Below, in pieces: positions 46,410 to 56,769 of a stretch of 64,000 bases of DNA. The DNA lies in NCBI GenBank assembly GCA_021904315.1, contig CM038915.1, positions 17,918,001 to 17,982,000 of the forward strand. The letters are read 5' to 3'. The stretch's first letter is position 1; every line of letters starts with the position of its first letter. The position numbers and the translations under genes were made by a program. The notes under the pieces were generated by a model. The model saw only the letters and a program-made list of their open reading frames with translations, searched no databases and was not told where the DNA came from. This stretch comes from Sphagnum magellanicum. Lineage: Eukaryota; Streptophyta; Sphagnopsida; Sphagnales; Sphagnaceae.

Positions 46410-48530
46410 AAAAATCAATTCTAATTTAATCTCCTTTTAGGCAAATATTCCAAAATTTGCCATGCATGATCATTTCAATTTCCCACAATTAAATGTGTGA
46501 ACCATTAATTAAACAATGGGTATTGCTAAAAAATCCTTTGATACATTCAAGTACTGATGCACTAATGCATTAATACAATGACATATTAATACGTTAATAC
46601 ATAAATGCATCAATATATTGATATATTACATCTAAAACATAAATATTTTATTATGGTGTAGAGAATTGCTTATGAAAGTACCACAAATCCATGATTTACT
46701 TGAAAGCTTTGCCATTTTGAAGAATGTATTATATAGTAAAATATGTCATTATACATTATAATATTGAACTAATTAGTTCAAAAAGTTGCACCTCAATGTG
46801 TCACCTTGATTGTTAAAAATTTCATTAATGATTTCATGAAAAGAATTTCAATATATTAACAAATGGAAAATTTAATCCCACATGTACACTAATACATAAG
46901 AATATTGGATAGGAAAGGTAAGTTACATCAAGTAGTGCATTGTCAAACTCAATTAACAATATTCAAATTCATGCAAACCAAAGTTTAGTCCCCACACAAC
47001 TCAAGTGTAATAAAGGAATGATAATTACATCCATTCTGAATTGGGCACATTCACCACTAAATTGCCCCATACAAATAATCACAACTTTGTTTATCCTTCA
47101 TTTCATGCTCCTTGATGAACTTTTGAATTTTTTATTTTTTGATAATTTAAATGATCAAATCTACCATTCTAACATTCATTCACGATCTACACCCACAAAT
47201 TCAATACAAGATGAGTAAGTTTGTAAAGTTAAAACATTACACTTAAATGACGATACACTGTAATTTGATGTGCATCATACTACATTATCTAAATTGATAC
47301 ATTGATACATTACAACTTGATACGAAAAAATACTAAAGAAAAACAATTGAATATCATATTTTTAATTCATCAAATGTATTGTGTAATGTATTGCTTAGAT
47401 GTTTTGTTATTCAAATATTAATGCACTACAAGTTAATGCACTTACATTTTAATATTGATGACCCAAATTGACTTTTCAACCTACATGGTAACCTTAGAAA
47501 ATTTTGGAAAAAATTCACAAACTCAATAATTTGAAGGAAAAAAGGTTCATAGATATAGTATCAAATGTTGCAAATAATGAATGGATAATTTAAGATTTGA
47601 TACTTAATTATGAAATGTCTCTTGAATGTACCACAACTATAATTTTTGTATAATATTGTTATATTCTCATTTGATCCAAACCCACAAAATTTCATGAAAG
47701 CATAATGCGATTTATGAATGTTTATTCATGTGTCAAAGTTATTTTCATTTTCTTTTCTTGAATTGTTTTGTTTCATTTGATTTCATTACACTTTTACATT
47801 CTAGGGTATAACATTACTAACTTCACCATTCTTGAGGAATATTTTTTGAATTTTGAAACTAAATAAAAGGGTTAAGAAGTTTTTAAAAATATGTACAAGT
47901 AAATACACATTAGACCTAGTATAACAAAATACATTTTATAAGCTTTACAAGTGTACCAAAAGCTTTTCAAGTAAAATGGATTCAAAATAAGTTCACACAA
48001 TGAAAATAATCAAAATATATGTCACACATTGAACATATAAAGTTTTTCCACATCAATATAATGCATTGCATTGTATCAATTTTCTAATACATAGATCTAG
48101 TTACATTGATACAATAAAAACTTGAAACAAAGAAAATCATTAATATAAGGAAATAAAAAACTCTCAAAATTGTCAATGCATTTGTGAACATGTAACAAAT
48201 AATGAAATTCACAAATTGTAAATAATGTATAGGTGGGGAGCAATGAAAATCTTACAATAAATTTTGCTATCACAAATTTTTCTTAGTTTTGAATACCAAA
48301 AAAAATCTTTGATCTAATTGTTGTAAGAAATCACACAACTTGTTGCTACCTTGTACTTAACTATTTGTTCCAATAACATGAATTGGTTCAAATTGTGAAA
48401 AATGCAAAATTCATCAAGAAGTTCAAAGTTCCTATCAATGAACATGCAAATGAATTTAAAACAAACATAACAAATTGAACTTTACTTGTGATACATTGTA
48501 TCATAGCCCTTTTTTACCTCTTTCATCATG
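46410..48530. other. no gene supported
   Basis: Very AT-rich. Many atacattaatac words occur around 46540-46640, and no coding motif is seen. Confidence 0.35.
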
Positions 48531-48534
48531 GGTG

Positions 48535-48655
48535 TAAACTTGAATTCAAATTGGCTGCCATGTGCACAATATGGACTTGAACTTGAATTGGGTGCTATGT
48601 GCACAATGTGAACTTGAACTTAGGCAATTGGTTGCCATGTGCATAGAACATAGAT
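48535..48655. repeat. short ~40-50-bp repeat, three units
   Basis: Units contain ttgaacttgaattggctgcc-like words followed by atgtgcacaatatgga. Three imperfect copies lie between about 48540 and 48650. Confidence 0.45.
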
Positions 48656-48659
48656 TATC

Positions 48660-49470
48660 CAAATGGCTATTCACAATGGAAATTTCACAATGACAAACAA
48701 ATTTTCTATGTTGTTCAATTCACTAACTTCCAATGAGGAAAAAAATGCAATATCTTACATTCAAGTTGCACTTTTTTAAAAATATGTTACTTATTTGGTT
48801 AATAACTTTGAAATAAGGGATGATCTCACATACTCAGCAATGAAATTGTCTTAGGAAAATCAATAATAAATATGAAAATATTCTACTAACAATATCACTC
48901 ACCTTCACAAGTTTATCATGGTTTAATTTTCAAGTATAACTTGAGTATTGGAATTGCTCCTCCTCGAAATTGTTACAGAGAAAAAGAATGGCATAAAAAA
49001 AGAAGGGAAAGAGAAAGAGAAGGGGTGTTCAAGAGTTGTTTCTTGACCATTTCATCTACAAAACAATAGCTCCTTTTTTTTTCCTTGTTCCTTGACTTTT
49101 CAATAGATCAGTTATATAAACACCTACCAATAGATAATGCAATAGTTCACAATAAAACACTTAGTTTATAAACAAAATCCCTCACCCAAATCCTAAAAAT
49201 TGAAAAAAATTACAACATAATCAATTTGCAAAAGAAAAGAAACTAAGAAGTGCAAAGCATTGTACCTTTAAACCTTAAGCAATGCATCATGGTCATGACA
49301 TGGGGCACTTATGCTTCATGATTTTGCCATAACTACCTAGATGACAATAAAATATAATCATGGTCGTACAGGGATACACAAATGTTTGATACAGTACTTG
49401 CAGGATACAAAGTTACCCCATGAATTTCCCCGCTAAGGAAACTGTTTTTCACTTCTTCGCATCCATATTC
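48660..49470. other. no gene seen
   Basis: AT-rich sequence containing a short purine-rich run (about 49000-49025, gggaaagagaaagagaaggg). Confidence 0.35.
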
Positions 49471-49479
49471 AGCTGTTTG

Positions 49480-49770
49480 AGATTTTTGAATAGGGCAGAC
49501 TCCTGTTGTAAACACCTGCCATCAAAACCTGACGATCATTTTATGTTTGGGGCATTTTTGCACATGATGCTGAGGCTGCACAGCAGAGCCTCGATTTGCT
49601 AGATAGTTTGATTGGTCTAGGTGGGTTGCTATTATTAGTCTCCCACCTGTTTGCAGTCCGAGTGTTCGTTTTATGGGTGGGGTTGGAAAAAGTAAATAAC
49701 TAATCTTGGATGCAAGAAAAAAAATTTACAGGGTCAGATACTGAGCACTGGTGACATCCATCCCCTCTTT
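49480..49770 (-). mobile_element. MITE family M, copy in reverse orientation
   Basis: Read on the minus strand from about 49766, it gives ccagtgctcagtatctgacc, aaccccacccataaaac, gactgcaaacaggtgggag and ggttttgatggcaggtgttt, matching other copies. The far end is not clearly defined. Confidence 0.6.
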
Positions 49771-49979
49771 TGCTGTTTAGGATGAGGTCTATGTTGTGAG
49801 CATGAGATGCAGATTGTACCAGTAATTGGCTTGAAATCAGAGGTAATTTACAAACCAAAATGAAATTTGGTTGGGCCTGTGGTCGGATGACTGTTGAGTT
49901 CATGGCGCAGAAAATGTGTTGAGGAAGAAGAATGAGTGTTTTTTCTAATAATTTTATTGAAGCAGCAGTTGACATCAAA

Positions 49980-50512
49980 TTACTCATGCAAGTGAGCCTG
50001 TACCTCTAAGCTCCAGTACATGATGCCAGGAGGAAAAAGAACATTGTTTAATATCATGTACAGCGATTTCTCCTGGCGCCAGGTAGAGATTTGGTTGGTT
50101 GTATGATCTGTGCAGCAGATGCTTGAATCCATGCAGTGGCATCATCCTGGCTGATGAGAAAGAGATTTCCTTGAATTGTGACAGGCAGTTGCAGGCCTGA
50201 TACAGTGGCCAAACTGGAAGAATACAACCATAGAAGGGTGTCATAATCGAGAAAGGAGTCAACAACATGGTAGAGTGCCACTTTGTTAACCAGGGACTCA
50301 TTGGGGAAAATGGCATCAAACACTGAGAAATATGAATTATGGTAAGCTCCATTGTTGGGAAGGAAAATTGTGACCATTCCTGCCGGATGTTGCCCTAGGA
50401 GAGCTGCCACATCCACTGACTCTACAAGGCCAAGAGTTTGTGAGTAAACTGACTGAATGGGGAAGAATCGCATTCATGGCTTGCTGAAATTCTCCAGCCA
50501 CCAAAGACGTAT
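49980..50512 (-). pseudogene. fasciclin-like (FAS1) domain, frameshifted
   Basis: FAS1 domains are secreted adhesion modules found in plant arabinogalactan proteins at the cell wall. After an acceptor-like tgtacag the sequence reads VAGEFQQAMNAIL, then in another frame VESVDVAALLGQHP, AGMVTIFLPNNGAYHN (the family's TVFxPxxxAF block), FDAIFPNESLVNKVALYHVV (the YHV block), ATVSGLQLPVTIQGN, then in further frames NLYLAPGEIAVHDI and NNVLFPPGIMYWS, ending HLHE and a stop at 49980-49982. The match to FAS1 runs from the first helix to the PPG end. Three frame changes are needed, and at least two sit at short A or C runs, so assembly error is as plausible as real decay. It lies downstream of a GDSL fragment on the same strand. 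Confidence 0.7.
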
Positions 50513-50620
50513 CTGTACATGATCGTGACAAATTTATCAGTGTGTTACAAAATTGTGATCAATACAGTGCAAGATTGTCAAACTCTTGTATTGTTCAGCT
50601 GCAACATATATCTAAGTAAA

Positions 50621-50969
50621 GAGCATCCCTAGTGGTGTTCAGTATGTAACCCTGCAAAAACTTTCTCACATATTTATTTACTTTTTTGCAACCCCGCCCA
50701 TAAAACTGTAACAGGGACTGCAAATAGGTGGGAGATTACTAATTGCAAACCACCAGGACAAATCAGAAACAGAGAGCAGCAGTTAGATCATATTTATTAC
50801 TTTCTTCTGCGGTGGGTGCATGGCTTTGCTGTGCCTTCTACCAACCTCAGCAAACTGTGCAAACATGCTGGGTGGAAACAATTTTGCTGAGCAAATCACG
50901 CATGTTTTGACTTTTCTTCATCCAATTGTAATGTGCAGGGTCACATACCGGGCACCACTGGGGATACTC
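50621..50969 (+). mobile_element. MITE family M, complete copy with 8-bp target duplication
   Basis: The 349-base element starts gagcatccctagtggtgttc and ends with the inverted counterpart gcaccactggggatactc. The terminal repeats match at 29 of 35 positions. It is flanked by taagtaaa (50613-50620) and taagtaca (50970-50977), 7 of 8 identical, the duplication length expected of hAT elements. It has no coding capacity and sits between the FAS1 segment and the GDSL exons. Confidence 0.8.
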
Positions 50970-51003
50970 TAAGTACATGCTGAACATTGTTTTGTCATAC
51001 GTA

Positions 51004-51911
51004 TCAGGCTGAAGCATAGGCGAAGCAACAGGCCTCTTGGACAGCAGCATCATTTTGCAACCACTCAAGGAGAGTAGGTGCATCTGCTAGCAATAGGAAT
51101 CCGGGTTTTGTAGCATACAAGTTGATGATGTATTCCCAAGCTCCCATGGTTGGATGTTCCATATCCCAAAACACCACCTTTCCTCTATGCTTGCACACTG
51201 TGTAGAGAGGCTTTCCTGTAGCTGGATCCATATCTGCACAACTGCTATTGCCCAATCCTTGGCAACAAGGAAGCAGCCCATCTGACAAACTTGCAGTTCA
51301 TATCATATTGCAGCAGCATGTAATTAGCTCAACGTCAAACAAGCCAGCTTTACAAATACAGACTGAACCCTAAACCCTAAACCCGGAGACCAGTTTCTTT
51401 CTAGCATCATCTCCCTGCTGAGAAGAACTCCCACATGTAGAATGTCCAACAATTCCCAGTGGTTCTATCAAGTGAAGTTAATCTCCATTGTATTGTGTAG
51501 AAGCTCAAGCGACACTCAAGATTTCTCAATACAATTCAAGCATGAACCTATAGACAGATTTGAGTTGGACAAACTGAGCTCAGGAACACGATTTCTGACA
51601 TACCAGCAGCTTTTGCTTGTTTTGTAAATCTAACCAAATGCAAGATACTGATCCAAGATGATAAAGTGAGCGCCAGGATTTCTGGTGTTGATCTTCTCAA
51701 CGGCACTTAACAGAAGTTAATTGTGAATTTGAGCAGAAGGGTCTACAGAAGTGTCACAGATAGTGTAGTTGTATTTCTGTGTGTAGTGAGGAGTAAAGTT
51801 GGGAGGGACTAGGTTGTATACCATCACATCTTAAAGACCCAGATTATACAATCTCTGTGAGTTGTAACTGATTCGTGCCACCACTCTCTTTATATACACC
51901 AAGTGCTCCTC
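51004..51911 (-). pseudogene. GDSL esterase/lipase, two 3' exons with in-frame stops
   Basis: GDSL enzymes are secreted hydrolases of lipids and wall esters. The upstream exon (51911-51635), after a ctgcag acceptor, reads YIKRVVARISYNSQRLYNLG then L-stop-DVMVYNLVPPN, YTQKYNYTICDTSVDPSAQI, HN-stop-LLLSAVEKIN and PGAHFIILDQYLAF. A 353-base GT-AG intron follows (51634-51282). The last exon (51281-51004) reads DGLLPCCQGLGNSSC, then VFWDMEHPTMGAWEYIINLY, containing the D-x-x-H of family block V that supplies the catalytic Asp and His, and ends at TGA. Joining the exons keeps phase (G plus AT gives Asp). Two TAA stops, each one substitution from a sense codon, interrupt the first exon. The N-terminal exons with the catalytic Ser (GDS) were not found. 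Family call is firm; function is lost unless the stops are errors. Confidence 0.8.
51282..51634 (-). other. phase-preserving GT-AG intron of the GDSL pseudogene
   Basis: The donor is ttg/gttaga and the acceptor is tttgtcag/at. The phase-1 junction restores the family sequence at the join, which supports both sites. It contains a ccctaaaccctaaacc patch (about 51366-51382), two and a half units of the plant telomere-type repeat, probably by chance. Confidence 0.55.
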
Positions 51912-52020
51912 CTGCAGCAAACAAAAATTGCAATAGAATCTGAAGAGCTGATCCAAAGAAGCAATGAAACTTGAAGAAGAAATGATGTGATGATGAATAC
52001 ATGAAAGACATGACACTCTC

Positions 52021-52392
52021 AAGCATCCCCAGCGGTGCTCAGTATTTGACCCTGCAAAAATATTTCTCACATCCAAGTTTTTTTTTTTTTTTGTTCCCAA
52101 CCCCATCTATACAACTAAAACTCAAACTGCAAATAGGTGGGAGGTCACTAATAGCAAACCACTTCGACCAATCATTATGATTGGTCTATCAGAAACAATC
52201 AGCAGCAGTCAGATCATATTTATTAAACTCTTCTTTGGCAAGTGTTAGGCTTTGCTGTGCATTTTACCAGCGTCAGCAAACTCTGCAGATCAAAACCATT
52301 TTGCTGAGCCAAACCCAGCATGTTTTGACTTTTCTTTGTCCAATTTTAATGAGCAAGGTGACATACTGAGCTCACCACAGCTGGGGATGCTC
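52021..52392 (+). mobile_element. MITE family M, full-length copy without clear target duplication
   Basis: It starts aagcatccccagcggtgctc and ends cagctggggatgctc, an inverted match. Internal words tgcaaataggtgggag and catgttttgacttttctt match the copy at 50621. The flanks (acactctc and ttagtttg) do not match, so the target duplication has decayed or the borders have changed. It separates the GDSL exon from the FAS1-like exon upstream. Confidence 0.75.
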
Positions 52393-52602
52393 TTAGTTTG
52401 CAGCTGGGTCTAATAGTCGGCAACAATTGTTTCTTTGTTTGTTTGTTCACTGGAAACCAGGCTGAGAGTCTTGATTGTTGCTTGACTAGTGCTTGCATAC
52501 ATATTTAAGCAAACTTTTTGATGCTAGACATGTGATCTGTATGAATCAGAAACTGAAGAAAAAGGATTTGGATCGTACAGGACATGTTGGCATTGAAGAC
52601 AG

Positions 52603-53303
52603 TTAGTTATTGCCATCCACAGTTACAAGAGAGATGGAGTTTGCCAGAGCTACTTTGGAGTAAGGATCTGTGCTGAGGAAGAGCTGGAGACTGTCAACTT
52701 TGCCACGCAATAGGAACTGCACAGAGTATGTTAAATGAACTTTACTCTGTGCACTGTCAATTGAGGTCATGTTAAGTAAAGATATGGCAGAGGGGTAGGA
52801 ATCCCTAGCAACTCCGTTGCAAAAAAAAAAACTAAACGTCAAAAACACATGATCACAAGTTCATGTACAGCTGCATGCTGCAATCAATAATAAAGTGCAA
52901 TTCATGCAGGTATTAGTAAGAGAAGGAGAAACAGTTAGATTTGATTGATCTGCACCCTCATGTGCAGCTGCACATGCTGTGCAATGATTAACAACAACAA
53001 AGCAATCCAAAAACTAGAAAGAGAAGGAAAAAAACTGTGATGAAAAAAGCAGGAGCAGGATGCAGATCATGCTTGACTCAGGCCAGGAACACATACATCT
53101 TCTTCTACCCTTATAATAAAGTTGTTCATTCTAGAATCTCATCATCAGAGCAATTATACTAGAAGAGTCTGTAACATACCTCCTGCTGATACAAGAAGCA
53201 GTGAGGCAGAAATTATATGGAAACATGCCGGTATCAAAGAGGTGATCAGCTGCTGCGGCTGCTGCTTCCAGCATGGAATCAGATATTCAAGCTTGCAGGC
53301 CAT
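52603..53303 (-). CDS. candidate two-exon gene for a small secreted FAS1-like protein
   Basis: Exon 1 (53303-53180) starts with ATG and encodes MACKLEYLIPCWKQQPQQL then ITSLIPACFHIISASLLLVS; the hydrophobic stretch at residues about 19-40 resembles a signal peptide or anchor. It ends at a strong gga-g/gtatgt donor. A 368-base intron with an acceptor ggag follows. Exon 2 (52811-52603) restores phase (G plus TT gives Val) and reads VARDSYPSAISLLNMTSIDS, then KVHLTYSVQFLLRG, then LFLSTDPYSKVALANSISLV and TVDGNN before TAA. The exon 2 pattern resembles the second half of a FAS1 domain (LxxHVL, then a TV-G-N strand), lacking the preceding TVFAPTD block. The predicted protein is 110 residues, shorter than a usual FAS1 protein. 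It may be a truncated relic or a real small gene; start and intron are inferred only from sequence. Confidence 0.45.
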
Positions 53304-53481
53304 AGCTGCAAACTTCAAGAGCTAGCGCTGTGTCTCCACAAACTTGTACAAAAATTTACAAGCGGCCACATAAAGATTTCATTTGGGTTTGGATTTGTAT
53401 AAGTAGTAGTTAATCTCTAGCTAATTCCAGATTTAGCAAAATATTTATGGCAGCAGCTACTTTTAGCTCTGATCCTATGAA

Positions 53482-53610
53482 GAGCATCCCCACCAGTGCT
53501 TAGTATGTGACCCTGCAAAAATATTTCTCATGTCCAAGTTTAGTTATTTACTTTTTGCAACCCCACTCGTAAAACTGAAGGTGGGACTGCAAATCGGTAG
53601 AAAAAATGAA
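53482..53610 (+). mobile_element. MITE family M, 5'-end copy
   Basis: gagcatccccaccagtgctt, then tagtatgtgaccctgc and gggactgcaaatcggtag match the left part of the copy at 50621. The right end is not found, so it appears truncated. It lies just upstream of the candidate secreted-protein gene. Confidence 0.65.
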
Positions 53611-53614
53611 AGAC

Positions 53615-54400
53615 AGGATGAACTCAGTTTACCACAAAAATTGATGGGTTTTTTTTTTTTGGTTACCTCTACCTTGAATGGTATTGTATTTTGTTTAGGT
53701 GCTTTTTTTCTGAATCTCACCCTGTTTATGATCAAACTCAGTGTTCTAGTGTTGTGTTTTTTTAACTGTAAAAATAACTCTACTATATGTCTCTAATGAT
53801 CAAACATTTTTATAAATTTATATTAATTAGTTGTGGGTGCATGTTTTGATGTTCTTTTTTGCAATGGGTCATTCGATTGTCCTATCACCAAGAATCTATG
53901 AGATCCTCCTTCTTCAAGTAAAACTCACATTTTTTATATTGTTTTATATTTACATTATTTAACATGGTCATGTAAAATGATATAAGTGTATTCATTTTAT
54001 GATTACATTTATTTACACAGTTGCATAAAATCACAGAAATGCATTTTTTTTACACTTACATGGGGTGTAAATGAATTTGAATATAAGATTTACTCTTACA
54101 CAGAGTGTAAATTCCAAACCATTTACACACACAACACTGGTTCAAACCTAGTGGTGTGCTGGTGAAACTCCTACTGGCCCTCCCCCAACTTGGGGCTACC
54201 AACAGCATGTCAGGTCCAGTCTGCTGTTGTGCTTCCCAAAAAAAACAAAAAGTAAGTTTGGTATTCATACAATCTAGGGTGATGTGCCAAGTACTGCACT
54301 GTAGAAACATTTCCGGCATAACTAGTTGAAGGATCCACTTGGGACCTCCTGCTAACCGCGGCCCCTGTATTTTCAATTTAAATATGTTGAATATTTATCA
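53615..54400. other. no gene supported
   Basis: AT-rich sequence up to about 54110, then a patch with ggttcaaacc at about 54139, similar to the B box of a tRNA-derived SINE, followed by gtggtgtgctggtgaaactc. No A box was recognised, and coding content is absent. Confidence 0.35.
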
Positions 54401-54410
54401 TCCTTAGAGC

Positions 54411-54705
54411 AACTCCACCTGAACTGTACAGCATATTCTAGATGAATAAAAGTTAAAACACAATGCCCGTTTGGCTCTGCGAAATGGTTTCAAATGACCC
54501 AGCATTTTGTTCATAGCGCGCTCAGACTGGCAAAACGCGCAGCCGAGCATAAAACCTGTTGTTGATTGGCTAGATGGTTTGATTGGTCAAGGTGGATTGC
54601 TATTAATAGTCTCTGACCTTTTGCGATACCAATTTCAGTTTTATAGGTGACTAGGTTGGGAGAAAGTAAATTACTAATCTTTGATGTGAGAAATGTTGTT
54701 CTACA
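54411..54705. mobile_element. diverged member of MITE family M
   Basis: It begins tta/gagcaactccacctgaac and contains caaaacgcgcagccgagcat, tggctagatggtttgattgg, tcaaggtggattgctattaa and gggagaaagtaaattactaa, the last three close to the copy at 49480-49770. The opposite end is not recognised. Confidence 0.45.
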
Positions 54706-55316
54706 GCCAAAAACAAAACCACCTTTTACACCTGGGAGCTTGATGAGCTTCACAGCCTTCTTTCCTGCCTTGTAGCTGCTCCTGCTGGCCCAGAGCCCAC
54801 AGAGACTAGGGAACAGGCTAGTTTTCATTTGGTTCCACGTTTTTAGGAATGTTCACCACGTGTTGATTGACCATGAACTAACCAGTGGCAGGGTTTTTTT
54901 TTTCAATTTTGTGGTGTCAAAGTGGTGATCGTCGGTAAGACAATTTAGCCAAATCTTGTGATAAGAAAACGTGAAAATAAAACAAATTAGAATCCATCTA
55001 TATTTTTGGCCACTGCTGCAACTTAGGATAGAATGTGGATTTTTTTAATAGAATGATTTTTCGAGATTTGGCAACTAAGAAACTCAAAAAACACTAAAAT
55101 TTCACCAATTTGGAAAAAAAATCACCATTTGGAAAAAAATTGCCCACAAAAAAACCCCTGAGATTCAGTGGTGGTCTGGCATATAGTCACAGTCACAAGC
55201 TAACAGGAACCTTCCACATTTACTTGTGTACTGAGAGGCTGAATGGGAATTATAGTGTGCACTATGATGTTAAACAACACCCCATAACACCCACCTCTTT
55301 GTACATGTCCTTATTA

Positions 55317-55654
55317 GAGCATGCCCAAAGACAGCCCTCTATCAGTATTGAGCACATCCAGTGTGCACTGTTTAGTTCCTCCCCCATCCCCACCCATGGA
55401 CCTGGAAAGATGGACTATTTAACCACCATCACCTAGGCTAATCATTGTAATCAGCCAATGAAAAAAAATCATTTATTGCTGAGAAAGAATCATTTCATGC
55501 TACATGCCACTCAAAAATATTTCATTTTGCTTATACATGCACCTTAATAACATGTGTATTTTTCAGGCCCCAACAGGTTTATAATGTGTTTTTGCAAATC
55601 TCCATCTAAAAAGTATTATTCAGGGCCATTTTACTGCCATTATTGGGCATGCTC
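55317..55654. mobile_element. MITE with 12-bp perfect terminal repeats and TTA target sites
   Basis: The 338-base element begins gagcatgcccaa and ends ttgggcatgctc, an exact 12-base inverted repeat. It is flanked on each side by tta (55314-55316 and 55655-55657). A 3-bp TTA duplication with GAGCATxxCCAA-type ends is typical of PIF/Harbinger (Tourist-like) MITEs. No coding capacity. The decayed Harbinger nuclease at 2.5-4.2 kb belongs to the transposase superfamily that mobilises such elements, but nothing shows that it moved this one. Confidence 0.8.
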
Positions 55655-55764
55655 TTACATGTTTATGCATAGTACTGCATGTTGCTAGTTCAGCACATGT
55701 TTTGTTTTTTCAAAAAATAAAACCACATTCTACATGTCTTGCAGCATGCACTTAGATTAGGTTC

Positions 55765-56045
55765 TAGGCATGTAAATCATAAGTGGGTATAGGACTAAAA
55801 CTATGTATGTTTATTACATAGCTATGAAAATCTATGTTTTTGTTAATGTGTCGAAAATTTTTCACATGACTTTCCACATGAATTATTATGTGAAAGTCAT
55901 GCACATTAATTGAAACTATGACCACACCATAATTAAATTATGAAATCCAACTAACAAGTAAATCACTAAACTTAATCATTAGATAATTACATAAATAATA
56001 GTCTAATTATATCAAGTTACAAGCGCATGTAGTGTTACATGTAAT
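55765..56045 (-). repeat. dispersed LTR-like repeat, copy 2 (shorter)
   Basis: Reverse-complement counterpart of 15890-16445. Its minus strand reads gtaacttgatataatta, gatttacttgttagttgg, catgactttcacataataat, then ccatagctatgtaataaaca or close variant. It lacks the ~290 central bases of copy 1. Confidence 0.6.
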
Positions 56046-56319
56046 GATGAGAAAAGACTTATTCAAAATAAACAAGGTTTTTTCAAAATGGAGGAAGGTT
56101 TTGGAAAACAAAATGTTCAATCATTAATTTGCAGAGGAACAATTACTCCTTATAACATGGCCTCCATTAATACTTTAAAAAATGGCTAAGTTTTTACAAA
56201 CACAAATAACACACTTACAATCAGAAAACCTTCATTTTTTTTATCTTCTTTCAGTGTTGAAATCAATGGTACTTCTTCATTCCAAACATTATCTGCAGGA
56301 ATATGTTTCCACAATTTGA

Positions 56320-56760
56320 GATGTTTGATGAATTTTTGGGCATTCTAATTTTTCAAAAAAAAAAAATCAACAAAAATAATTATATTTTATAGATTTCAAT
56401 TGAATTTAAAAACTTAAATCCAATTCAATTCAATTCAACTTCCATGCAATGTCATTCAAATGAAACTTGATTTTCACAAAATCAACTCATTTTTTTCATT
56501 GTTAATTATCACTGATTGTGTGGAATCCAAGTTTGATTTTTATTGAATTTTTGGTGATGAACATATTCAACATTCAATAACTTTCATATTGTAGGTCCAA
56601 GCATGATGAAACCACCTTGTTGCACCCCTACTCATCATGGATATCGAATTATACCATGAACCCCACTAAGGACCTTGGGGTTGGGGAAATCTAAATGTGA
56701 CAAAACAAACAAACAAGCTACCGTCCTTGATATATGATGAATCTATGGTTGGACTAAGGA
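56320..56760 (+). repeat. dispersed repeat B, copy 2
   Basis: Same order of words as 16740-17245: attcaataactttc, tgcacccctactc, and acaaacaagctaccgtcctt. Here repeat B lies next to the LTR-like repeat in opposite relative orientation to that at the first locus. Confidence 0.5.
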
Positions 56761-56769
56761 TATTTATGG

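Noticed and set aside
49333-49602. Open frames across the MITE at 49.5 kb
   Set aside because: They run through a non-coding MITE copy and its flank and share no protein similarity with other copies.
51366-51384. Interstitial telomere repeat
   Set aside because: Only about two and a half ccctaaa units inside an intron; too short to mean more than chance.
51635-51911. RNA editing restoring the GDSL stops
   Set aside because: C-to-U editing in plants is organellar and would not change a genomic TAA into CAA; U-to-C editing of a nuclear transcript has no support here.
54135-54215. SINE identified by B box ggttcaaacc
   Set aside because: No A box at the proper distance and no second copy noticed in the window.
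55110-55436. 108-codon plus-strand frame
   Set aside because: Its second half lies inside the TTA-flanked MITE, and its first half has no recognisable motif.
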